DNA of 60,355 bases from GH45 sp046704385 (GTDB taxonomy: Bacteria > Bacteroidota > Bacteroidia > Bacteroidales > SZUA-534), in NCBI GenBank assembly GCA_046704385.1, contig JBJKSB010000052.1:1-60355 (forward strand), in the 5' to 3' direction. The notes under the pieces are model-generated. The model saw only the letters and a program-made list of their open reading frames with translations, made no database searches and was not told where the DNA came from. This document shows positions 17,393 to 25,405 of this stretch, piece by piece. Positions within the stretch are counted from its first letter, which is position 1, and each line of letters begins with the position of its first letter. Both the position numbers and the translations under genes were made by a program.

Positions 17393-20050
17393 ATGGCACC
17401 TAAGGCAACAATTTTATTGTTTTTTTTGGTTTTATATCATTTTGCATCAGCACAAATCGAAAATTTATTGGTAAAGGGGATCGATAAACAGGTTGAAATA
17501 AAATACCAACCCGGTAGCAAAAACAAACTTAATAACGAAATGATTGAAATGGTGGCAAAAGCAAAAGCTTTACCCGTTGATGCCACAGTGTTGACTTATA
17601 ATGTAAAGGAGCATCAGCGAATCGACAAAAAAAATAATAATCTGCAACTTGAATTGGCCGTGGGTAATTTTGTTTTTCCTGACAGTGTGAGATATCTGAA
17701 TTTTGATATTAACAGCTTTTTAACACCGGGTTTAATCAATTTTACCTGGGTATGGTCGTACGATAACGATCAGGTTATTGAAACCAATTCCGAGACCGGG
17801 CGCGAATTTAAAAACGGTTCCTATCTGTTAAAAAAGTCGGTTCCAAACACCTATGAATCAGGGGCATTTAAACTTTATCTTTCGAAACTTGAATTTGGAT
17901 TTAATGAATCCGATGTTAGTAAACTGCGCGATTACATGGGCACTGTTGATGCTTATTACGATGCCGATGCACATTTAAACATGATAGAAAAAGGTTTGGA
18001 CAAAATCAGGAATGATTCTATCGAAATGCTTGAAACCTATAAACAAACCACTATCGATAATATAAAAGTCCTGAACCAGATCAGGGCGCAGCGGTTTTCA
18101 AGCAAGCTTAACCTCGATATTTATGATCCCATAAGGTTTAAAACACATTTTGGACAAGTTGAAGTTCGCAACCGCGAAATACGCAAGGATCTCGAAAAAA
18201 CCCTTGATAATATGCACGTTACTTATTATTTAAAGGGTATGGACTGGCTGAAATGGCACGATATAAACCGGGCAAAAGAATATTTCGAAAAATCACGGGC
18301 TGAAAAATCAAGCTACCCACCACCCATTTATGCAATGGCCAAACTTGATTTTGATGATGGAAAGTATGAAGCAGCCATTGATTCCTGCTCGTTAATTTTA
18401 AATAAACTTAAACCCGATACCGACACACGGTACAACTCAGTTAAGCTTTCTGAATCTGTTATATATAAATATCTGGCAGATGTTGACAGCCTGATAAACA
18501 GAGGTGATTTTATTAAAGCCATGGATAAACTGACGCTTTGCGAAAATTATGCTAACAGTATTCCAGGGGTTAAAAAATTTTCAGAGTTTGACGAGGTTCA
18601 TGGTAAATTATTTAAAGCTTACTATTTACAGTTGGTTGATGTCACCAATCAGCAAATTAAAGATAAATTGTTGGATGAGGCTCAGTTTAATGTCGATTCG
18701 CTGGCTGAATTCAGGCAACTGCACAGTACCGACATTATAAATTCCGACAAGGAAAATCAATTGTTGAAGGATTTATATAGCGCATGGATTGAAGCCGGGA
18801 AAACTTATATGCAGAATGAAGTACCCGATTCTTCGTTACATGCTTTTACTCAGGCATCTATCATATGTCATAAGTACGATGTAGTTTATTGCACTGAGGA
18901 ATTAGACAGTTGCCTGGCCAAGGCCAGAGTTGAAGGATATAATTATATGATAAATACGGCCAAAAACCTGGTTGAGGAGCAGTATGCAGATTCTGCTCTT
19001 ACTTTATTGGAAAAGGCTGAAATATTCCGATCGCAAAATAATTTGGAAAAATATGCAAATATTGATGAAGTTTATCAAACAGCCCGGCAATTAAAGTACA
19101 GCCAACTGGTAAGGAGCGGGGAGGAGGCTTATGAGAAAAACCAATCGCGCGAAGCACTGGCTTTTTATGATGAAGCCCGAAAGATGGAAAAAAATTATAA
19201 AGTTGCTACTGATACCAGCCTTAACGGTAAAATAATTTTGGCGGCTCAAAATTACATCAGTTTATTGTGTATTCAGGGCGAAACATTTATTGAAGCTTTG
19301 CATGTAGATGATGCCCGGCAAAAGCTAAGTGAAGCCGGGAATGTTTATAATTATTATAATTTGCAGTCGGATAAAACAAGTACACAACTGATTGCATCAC
19401 TTAAAGAAAAATTGCAGTCGGGAAAATGTGACCAGGTACAGTTTGATTTTAATGTGCAGATAATTGCAGCGCATAAATTTATTGAACAAAAAAAGTTTAA
19501 GTATGCATGGCAGGCCTTTGAAAATGCACGTAAACTGCATGAATCAAACGATGACTGCCAAATTGTTGACACTACTCCAAAAGAATTTATTCATGAGGTG
19601 AAAATGATGCTGAATTATCAGAAGCAATTGTCGCTGGTGAATGAAGATATTGATAATAAGGAATATACCAATGCGCTCGAAAGTTATTCAAAACTCACCC
19701 AATATTATCACGATTCCTGTGCTGTTAATTTTGGAATCCGCCACCAGGAATTTTATCCGTTTATCGCAAATAATCAAAACCTTGGTTTGGTAGATTATGC
19801 AGTACAGTATTATGCTGAAGCTGGAAAAACCGATACTTCCCTGATGTTATTAAATGTACTTTGTGATAAAGAATATATTGCATCATGGTCAAAAGAAAGT
19901 CAAATTGCGCTAGGCAAGCAATTGGCACTTAGCGATATTGAAGCCGAAATGGACATGGATCCCAAAATAAAGGTAATTGATTATACAAAAGCCAATAAAT
20001 GGTTTAATTATCTGAAAAAGGCTTATTTGCAGGAATGGAAAAACAGGTAG
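17393..20050 (+). CDS. Uncharacterised secreted protein with TPR-like helical repeats
   Basis: The protein has 885 residues and I recognise no known family. The ATG at 17393 gives a clean signal peptide (MAPKATILLFFLVLYHFASA, cleavage before Gln); an upstream in-frame ATG at 17357 would add 12 residues in front of it and is less likely. A probable beta-rich N-terminal region (about 20-160) is followed by long helical stretches with TPR-like pairs, for example around residues 281-330 (AKEYFEKSRAEK, AMAKLDFDDGKYEAAIDSC) and again near 580-610 (EEAYEKNQSREALAFYDEAR). The helices contain many Asp-Ser-Leu/Ala elements. TPR arrays scaffold protein-protein contacts, so a periplasmic assembly or secretion-accessory role is plausible but unproven. 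It is followed after 12 nt by a membrane glycosyltransferase-like gene, which suggests a shared function. Confidence 0.75.
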   Translation: MAPKATILLFFLVLYHFASAQIENLLVKGIDKQVEIKYQPGSKNKLNNEMIEMVAKAKALPVDATVLTYNVKEHQRIDKKNNNLQLELAVGNFVFPDSVRYLNFDINSFLTPGLINFTWVWSYDNDQVIETNSETGREFKNGSYLLKKSVPNTYESGAFKLYLSKLEFGFNESDVSKLRDYMGTVDAYYDADAHLNMIEKGLDKIRNDSIEMLETYKQTTIDNIKVLNQIRAQRFSSKLNLDIYDPIRFKTHFGQVEVRNREIRKDLEKTLDNMHVTYYLKGMDWLKWHDINRAKEYFEKSRAEKSSYPPPIYAMAKLDFDDGKYEAAIDSCSLILNKLKPDTDTRYNSVKLSESVIYKYLADVDSLINRGDFIKAMDKLTLCENYANSIPGVKKFSEFDEVHGKLFKAYYLQLVDVTNQQIKDKLLDEAQFNVDSLAEFRQLHSTDIINSDKENQLLKDLYSAWIEAGKTYMQNEVPDSSLHAFTQASIICHKYDVVYCTEELDSCLAKARVEGYNYMINTAKNLVEEQYADSALTLLEKAEIFRSQNNLEKYANIDEVYQTARQLKYSQLVRSGEEAYEKNQSREALAFYDEARKMEKNYKVATDTSLNGKIILAAQNYISLLCIQGETFIEALHVDDARQKLSEAGNVYNYYNLQSDKTSTQLIASLKEKLQSGKCDQVQFDFNVQIIAAHKFIEQKKFKYAWQAFENARKLHESNDDCQIVDTTPKEFIHEVKMMLNYQKQLSLVNEDIDNKEYTNALESYSKLTQYYHDSCAVNFGIRHQEFYPFIANNQNLGLVDYAVQYYAEAGKTDTSLMLLNVLCDKEYIASWSKESQIALGKQLALSDIEAEMDMDPKIKVIDYTKANKWFNYLKKAYLQEWKNR

Positions 20051-20062
20051 AAACAGAAGAAT

Positions 20063-22141
20063 ATGGATAGATCAAAGCTATATAAAGTATCATTCCTGTT
20101 TTTATCTGTATTATTAATACTCGCCTATTATTGTTTTGCATATAAAGGATTTTCCAGCCTGGTTGGTGTTGAATATGCCAGAATATCAAAGATGCTGTTG
20201 AGCGGTAAAGTTGATTATTTAAATCATATTGCCTACCGTTGGACAGTTATTTTTCCAACCGCATTAAGTTACCTGTTACTGGGAGTCAATTATTTTTCCA
20301 CTTCGCTACCCTTTATTATTTACACTATTCTGATTCTTGTTGTAGTCTACTTTTGGGTAAAGCACTTATCCGTATTATCAGTCAGCATCGCTTTAATGTT
20401 AACTGTGTTGTGCAATTTTATAGTTTCAAATAGTATCCGAATTGGTCCTGATATTCCTTTAGCCTTTTTTGCAACACTGCTGTTTTACATTTTGTACCTG
20501 GTTCGGATCAAATTAAAAAACCACAGAACAATATTGTTTTCATTGTTATACAGTGCCACATTAATGATGGTTTTTATTAGTAAAGGAACTGTTGCCCTGA
20601 TTTTACCTTACCTGTTTTTCCTTTTTATTGTAGATATTGTTTCAAAGAAATATCTGAGGTTTTGGATGTATTCTACACTATTCCTTATTATTTTCATAAT
20701 TGGTTACCTGTGTTTTGACTGGTTGCGAACCGGAGATTTTTTTGGCCGTATGGATGCTATTGCCCGGACTCGTTATCTGAATGCATGTAGTTATGGATTA
20801 CAACCGGTAATTATAGTAATCCGTAGAATTATATACCAGTTTTATTTGTTGATGATTAATAAGGAAATGGCGGTAGGAATTCTGTTTCTGATACCTTTCT
20901 TCATCCAATTTCGTCGATTAAGGACTTCATTTTTTGAAAATACCGGCTCATTCATAATTGTTTCAGTTGCAGTATTATGGTTATCAGCAAATTTTATGAG
21001 TATTTCGCTGGTGCATTATAATCCAATGTGTCTCGATGCAAGGCATTATTTGTACCTGATTCCGCTAACTGCAATTGCAGTGAGTTTTAAGTATGAACAA
21101 TTTTTAGAATCCAAAAGGGCGATTCTTCTGTTTATACTGTCCGCCTTTTTATTTACAGTAATGACTTTTTTCACAGCCAAATTACAGGCGGGTTTCTATA
21201 TCCTGTTAACAGTTTACGGAGTTGGATTATATTTTATTAAAAGAAAAGCCGATAAAAGGATATTTTCAGTGCTTTCTCTTTTCCTGATTTTAATGATTCC
21301 ATATTTTTACCGTGTTTATGATGCACACAGAATTGATTATAAAACTGAACAACAGAATATTACTCAATTTTTTAAAGGTCTGGATAAGAATTCTGTTATA
21401 ATATCAGATGTAATTCAAAATGGAATTAATCAGTTTAATCTGGGCTTTGAATATCCTGATCAAATTAATTTGGTTGAATTAAGAAGGTTAGATTCATCGG
21501 TAAGTTGTGAAGGAAAAGATATATATTTTATTGATAATAAAAGAACCCAACGATTAAGCAGGATTGCCCAGTTCCAGTTGCCATTGTTTTTTCAGTACAA
21601 TAATAAGTATAAACATCTTATGCTGACAAACAATAAAGGGCTGTCCATTTATAAAATGGATACGCTTATTTTAAATCCTGAAATTCAACCCGTTTTCGAG
21701 TCAGTCAATTATTTTGATTCAGATACCATTCCAAATTGGTATTCAAACCCTGGTTGTTTTGATAGTATTATTGTGTACAGTAAACCTTTTTCAGAGAAGG
21801 TTGTGGACACTTCATCCTGTTTTTATATAAACCTGGGTAATTTTCAGTCATGCAATAATTTGCTTTTAAAAGGGCAGGTTGAACTTATTCAATTTGATGA
21901 AAGCTCTAATTTTGTGGAAATTTCGGTAACCGGTCCTCGTAATGAAGTAAAGTTTAAAGAATCGATTGATGTTGACAGACGGTTAAGGGCCTATGGTTTT
22001 GGATACACATTTTCTTTTCAGGTACTTATTAAAAATGAGTATTTAAGCAGCGATAATTTACTCAAAGTTTATTTTGTGAACCGAGATCATAATGGTATGA
22101 ATATCGATGATTTTGATATCAAACTTTATGATTTAAACTGA
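20063..22141 (+). CDS. Polytopic membrane protein, GT-C (GT39/ArnT-like) glycosyltransferase candidate
   Basis: The protein has 692 residues. Residues 1 to about 415 contain roughly ten to twelve hydrophobic helices; the remainder is a soluble C-terminal domain. The first extracytoplasmic loop (GVEYARISKMLLSGKVDYL, then IAYRWTVIFPTALSYLLLG) has the layout of lipid-linked sugar transferases of the GT39/GT83 type: an acidic residue in loop 1 and the R-x-x-x-I-F-P-x-A-x-x-Y-L-x-x-G element. Such enzymes move a sugar from a polyprenyl-phosphate donor to a protein or lipid on the outer face of the inner membrane. The classical D-E pair is not clearly present, so the sugar, acceptor and even activity are uncertain. 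It begins 12 nt after the TPR-like gene, so the two are very probably co-transcribed. Confidence 0.6.
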   Translation: MDRSKLYKVSFLFLSVLLILAYYCFAYKGFSSLVGVEYARISKMLLSGKVDYLNHIAYRWTVIFPTALSYLLLGVNYFSTSLPFIIYTILILVVVYFWVKHLSVLSVSIALMLTVLCNFIVSNSIRIGPDIPLAFFATLLFYILYLVRIKLKNHRTILFSLLYSATLMMVFISKGTVALILPYLFFLFIVDIVSKKYLRFWMYSTLFLIIFIIGYLCFDWLRTGDFFGRMDAIARTRYLNACSYGLQPVIIVIRRIIYQFYLLMINKEMAVGILFLIPFFIQFRRLRTSFFENTGSFIIVSVAVLWLSANFMSISLVHYNPMCLDARHYLYLIPLTAIAVSFKYEQFLESKRAILLFILSAFLFTVMTFFTAKLQAGFYILLTVYGVGLYFIKRKADKRIFSVLSLFLILMIPYFYRVYDAHRIDYKTEQQNITQFFKGLDKNSVIISDVIQNGINQFNLGFEYPDQINLVELRRLDSSVSCEGKDIYFIDNKRTQRLSRIAQFQLPLFFQYNNKYKHLMLTNNKGLSIYKMDTLILNPEIQPVFESVNYFDSDTIPNWYSNPGCFDSIIVYSKPFSEKVVDTSSCFYINLGNFQSCNNLLLKGQVELIQFDESSNFVEISVTGPRNEVKFKESIDVDRRLRAYGFGYTFSFQVLIKNEYLSSDNLLKVYFVNRDHNGMNIDDFDIKLYDLN

Positions 22142-22256
22142 GACAATAATATCTTACCTGAGTGTCAATTCCCTAAAATATTTAAACAACAATTAAGTTA
22201 ATAGGATCACTCGTAACTTCAGTTACTTTAGTCACTTACCAACTTCCAACCTCTTA

Positions 22257-23783
22257 TTATTCCCACTCAATAGTTGCCGGTGGTTTCGAGCTGATGTCGT
22301 AAACAACGCGGTTAATACCTTTTACCTGGTTAATGATTTTATTCGAAACTTTGGCTAAAAATTCATAAGGCAGGTGTACCCAGTCGGCAGTCATTCCATC
22401 GGTGGATGCCACGGCACGCAAGGCAAGCACGTTTTCATAAGTTCTTTCATCGCCCATAACACCAACCGAATTGGCGTTTAATAGAATGGATCCGGCCTGC
22501 CATACTTTGTCATATAGACCGTCTGATTTTAGGGCTGATATATAAATATCATCCGCTTCCTGCAATATTTTTACACGCTCGGGAGTAATCTCGCCCAAAA
22601 TTCTAATGGCTAATCCGGGTCCCGGAAAAGGGTGTCTGCCAAGGATCACCGGGTCAATGTGAAGTGATTTTCCAACCCGTCGAACTTCATCCTTAAACAA
22701 CAAATTCAGTGGTTCAACCACTTTTAAATTCATTTTTTCGGGCAATCCGCCCACATTATGATGCGATTTTATAGTCGCCGAAGGTCCTTTCACCGAAATC
22801 GATTCAATAACGTCAGGGTAAATAGTGCCCTGAGCCAGCCATTTTACATCCTGAATTTTGTGGGCTTCGGCATCAAATACTTCAATAAAGTTTTTTCCTA
22901 TGCTTTTCCGTTTGGCTTCCGGATCAGTAATACCGGCCAGATCATCATAAAACAATTTTGAAGCATCAACCCCAATTACATTCAATCCCATGTGCTTATA
23001 TGAATCGAGCACCTGGTTAAATTCATTCTTGCGCAACAAACCGTTATCGACGAAAATACAGGTCAGGTTTTTACCAATGGCTTTGTGCAGCAAAACAGCA
23101 GCTACTGACGAATCAACACCTCCCGATAAACCTAAAACAACTTTGTCGTTGCCTAACTTATTTTGTAGGTCTTTGATTGTAGTTTCCACAAATGAATCCG
23201 GTGTCCAGTCTTGTTTGCATCCGCAAACATCAACAACAAAATTATTTAGCATTACAATACCTTCAGTGCTGTGGTATACTTCAGGATGAAATTGAATTCC
23301 AAAAGTTGTTTCGCCTTTTATTTCGTATGCGCCAACCTTAACATCGGCTGTGCTGGCTATAATTTCATAATTTTCGGGCAGTTTTGCAATGGTATCGCCA
23401 TGGCTCATCCAAACCTGTGAATCATCGCTTACACCGCGGAAAAGTACGTTATCTTTATTTACAAATCCTAAATTTGCCCTTCCGTATTCACGGTGTTTCG
23501 AGGGTAAAACTTCACCTCCATAATTGTGCGCTAAAAACTGGGCACCATAACAAACGCCTAAAAGCGGCAGTTTGCCTTTAATTTCAGATAAATCGGGAAT
23601 TAATGCATTTTCGTCGCGCACTGAAAACGGGCTACCTGAAAGGATTACCCCTTTTATACTGGCATCAAGTTCAAATTTATTATAGGGATGAATTTCACAA
23701 TAAACATTCAATTCCCTTACGCGTCGCGCAATTAGTTGTGTGTATTGTGAACCAAAGTCGAGGATTAGAATTTTCTCTTGCAC
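22257..23783 (-). CDS. guaA: GMP synthase (glutamine-hydrolysing)
   Basis: This 508-residue protein converts XMP to GMP with ATP and glutamine, the last step of de novo GMP synthesis. The class I amidotransferase domain comes first (ILDFGSQYTQLIARRVREL; nucleophile Cys in GVCYGAQFLAHNYGG; His-Glu in GIQFHPEVYHS). The ATP-pyrophosphatase P-loop follows (VLGLSGGVDSSVAAVLLH), then the dimerisation domain ending NRVVYDISSKPPATIEWE. The frame is open upstream to an ATG at 23900, but that extension is not GuaA-like and would overlap the next gene. The GTG at 23781-23783 gives the normal N-terminus MQEKILILDFGSQ and normal length, so it is chosen. It lies 55 nt downstream of rnz on the same strand and may share its transcript. 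Confidence 0.97.
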   Translation of the reverse strand: MQEKILILDFGSQYTQLIARRVRELNVYCEIHPYNKFELDASIKGVILSGSPFSVRDENALIPDLSEIKGKLPLLGVCYGAQFLAHNYGGEVLPSKHREYGRANLGFVNKDNVLFRGVSDDSQVWMSHGDTIAKLPENYEIIASTADVKVGAYEIKGETTFGIQFHPEVYHSTEGIVMLNNFVVDVCGCKQDWTPDSFVETTIKDLQNKLGNDKVVLGLSGGVDSSVAAVLLHKAIGKNLTCIFVDNGLLRKNEFNQVLDSYKHMGLNVIGVDASKLFYDDLAGITDPEAKRKSIGKNFIEVFDAEAHKIQDVKWLAQGTIYPDVIESISVKGPSATIKSHHNVGGLPEKMNLKVVEPLNLLFKDEVRRVGKSLHIDPVILGRHPFPGPGLAIRILGEITPERVKILQEADDIYISALKSDGLYDKVWQAGSILLNANSVGVMGDERTYENVLALRAVASTDGMTADWVHLPYEFLAKVSNKIINQVKGINRVVYDISSKPPATIEWE

Positions 23784-23838
23784 AATCGTTATTTTAAAGA
23801 TGAGATAATTTGCGCAAATATAATTAATTGTATTTATA

Positions 23839-24756
23839 TCACCACTTAATTTCAAACAACTTACCGTCTGTAGCCAATTCAGTGGGTTTGAATATTTCAC
23901 CTGCCTGTTCAGTTAATATCTCAAGGTTTTTATAGCGGTTTGAAAAATGTCCTAATATTAATTTCCCTGCATTGGCTTTTTGTGCAATTTCTGCAGCCTG
24001 CCTGGCGGTGGAATGCCCTGTTGCTTTTGCAAGTTTTTTATCAGCCTCAGCATAGGTGGCTTCATGGTAAAGCAGGTCCACATTTTTTATGTATGGAACA
24101 ATGGTTGGATTTTTTGCCGAATCAGAAACAAAAGCATACGAACGAAGTTTGTGAGGATCATGGGTCAGTTGGCTGTTTGGAATAATTTCGCCTGTCTCGG
24201 AAATATAGTCGTTGCCTTCCTTAATAAATTGCAAATTACGTATCGGAATTTTTAATTCTTTAATTGCCTCACCGCGTAAATTTCGGAGTCTTGGTTTTTC
24301 ACTTATTAAAAATCCACAGGTCGGAACCCGGTGTCGTAAAGGAAATGATTCCACTTTAACTTTGTCGTCCTCAAAAATTATATTTTTGCCGGAATATTCC
24401 AGGGCATGAAATACAATATCGTATTTTATGCCTTTGTCCATGGTTTCAATAAATGCATTTATCAGAGCTTCAAGTTTATATGGGCCGTGTATGTGTAACG
24501 GCAATTTTCTGTCGAGCATATTCATGGTCGAAATCAGGCCGAATATGCCAAGAAAATGATCTCCATGGAGGTGGCTGATAAAAATATGATTTATACGCGA
24601 CGATTTAATTTTGAATCTGCGTAATTGAATTTGTGTCCCCTCTCCGCAATCGATCAAAAAAAACCGCTCAAGTACATTTATTACTTGAGCGGTTGAAAAT
24701 CTTTCGGGTGTAGGTAAAGCAGAACTACTCCCCAGTATTGTAACAGAAAAAGTCAT
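23839..24756 (-). CDS. rnz: Ribonuclease Z
   Basis: This 305-residue metallo-beta-lactamase-fold endonuclease trims the 3' ends of tRNA precursors. It shows the Zn-binding motif SHLHGDH near residue 62, the typical N-terminus VTILGSSSALPTPERFSTAQ, LIDCGEGTQIQLRR, SDSAKNPTIVPYIKNVDLLYHEATY and the C-terminal GHSTARQAAEIAQKA and LILGHFSNRY elements. The length is that of the short bacterial form. Its ATG shares the A of the STAS stop (TAATG), so the two genes are translationally coupled. Confidence 0.95.
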   Translation of the reverse strand: MTFSVTILGSSSALPTPERFSTAQVINVLERFFLIDCGEGTQIQLRRFKIKSSRINHIFISHLHGDHFLGIFGLISTMNMLDRKLPLHIHGPYKLEALINAFIETMDKGIKYDIVFHALEYSGKNIIFEDDKVKVESFPLRHRVPTCGFLISEKPRLRNLRGEAIKELKIPIRNLQFIKEGNDYISETGEIIPNSQLTHDPHKLRSYAFVSDSAKNPTIVPYIKNVDLLYHEATYAEADKKLAKATGHSTARQAAEIAQKANAGKLILGHFSNRYKNLEILTEQAGEIFKPTELATDGKLFEIKW

Positions 24757-25106
24757 TAAGCTCCTTCCTTGGTAATAATTTCTTTGGCTTCGTCAACTGA
24801 AGTAGTTATATTAAGTACTGTGTCAAGTTGTGAAATTGTAATTAAACGTTCAACAGCAGTTTGAAGACCCGACAGTACAAACGTACCATTTGCATTTTTA
24901 CATAAACGATTTGCCACCAAAATGGCCGATAATCCTGACGAGTCACAATAACGACAATTACTTAAATCAAGTATTATATTCTTCTCACCATTTCCGGCTA
25001 TTAATACTAATTCTGACTTAAGTGATGGTGCAATATGAGTATCGAGTTTATCAATCATCACTTGAATCTGAGTATACTGATCTAATTTTTCTATCTTGAA
25101 TTCCAT
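24756..25106 (-). CDS. STAS-domain protein, anti-sigma-factor antagonist type
   Basis: This 116-residue single-domain protein has the SpoIIAA/RsbV pattern: IILDLSNCRYCDSSGLSAIL with the Ser-Ser of DSSG at about residues 61-62, where the partner kinase would phosphorylate, followed by a C-terminal helix. Unphosphorylated antagonists bind anti-sigma or kinase partners, and SpoIIE/PP2C phosphatases reactivate them. No kinase lies beside it; a SpoIIE-type phosphatase is encoded at 53938 in this window. It overlaps rnz by one base and is preceded by a -7-like element. In Bacteroidota the real output (sigma factor or another target) of such proteins is mostly unknown. Confidence 0.85.
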   Translation of the reverse strand: MEFKIEKLDQYTQIQVMIDKLDTHIAPSLKSELVLIAGNGEKNIILDLSNCRYCDSSGLSAILVANRLCKNANGTFVLSGLQTAVERLITISQLDTVLNITTSVDEAKEIITKEGA

Positions 25107-25144
25107 GAACAGAATATTTTACATGGTTAGTATTTGATTTTTAT

Positions 25145-25152
25145 CAAATATA
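25145..25152 (-). promoter_or_regulatory. -7 element upstream of the STAS-rnz operon
   Basis: Read on the minus strand this is TATATTTG, an exact TAnnTTTG match 39 nt before the STAS start. No clear -33 TTTG is visible at the expected distance. Confidence 0.4.
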
Positions 25153-25341
25153 GTAAAACTATTCTTCATTTATACATAAAAATATTTACTTTTTTATTCG
25201 AGAGGTGAATTTTAAAAGGGTATTAATTCCTGGTGCAGCTTCTAAAATATTGTGTCGCAAATTCATCAGATGACTTAATTGTTTAATAATAACACATTAA
25301 ATAATTGACTATCTATTGGATGCCTTTAAAGCATAAGAATC

Positions 25342-25384
25342 TATAAAAAATAAAAAACCCCATCAAAATTGCTTTGATGGGGTT
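25342..25384 (-). terminator. Rho-independent terminator of rpsA
   Basis: On the minus strand the 12-bp stem AACCCCATCAAA / TTTGATGGGGTT is followed by a long T-rich run. It lies 22 nt past the rpsA stop and is very strong. Confidence 0.9.
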
Positions 25385-25405
25385 AAGTAATATTCTGCGA
25401 ATTAT

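Noticed and set aside
22142..22256. Terminator after the GT-C-like gene
   Set aside because: Only a weak GTAAC-TTCA-GTTAC hairpin without a proper T-run is present.
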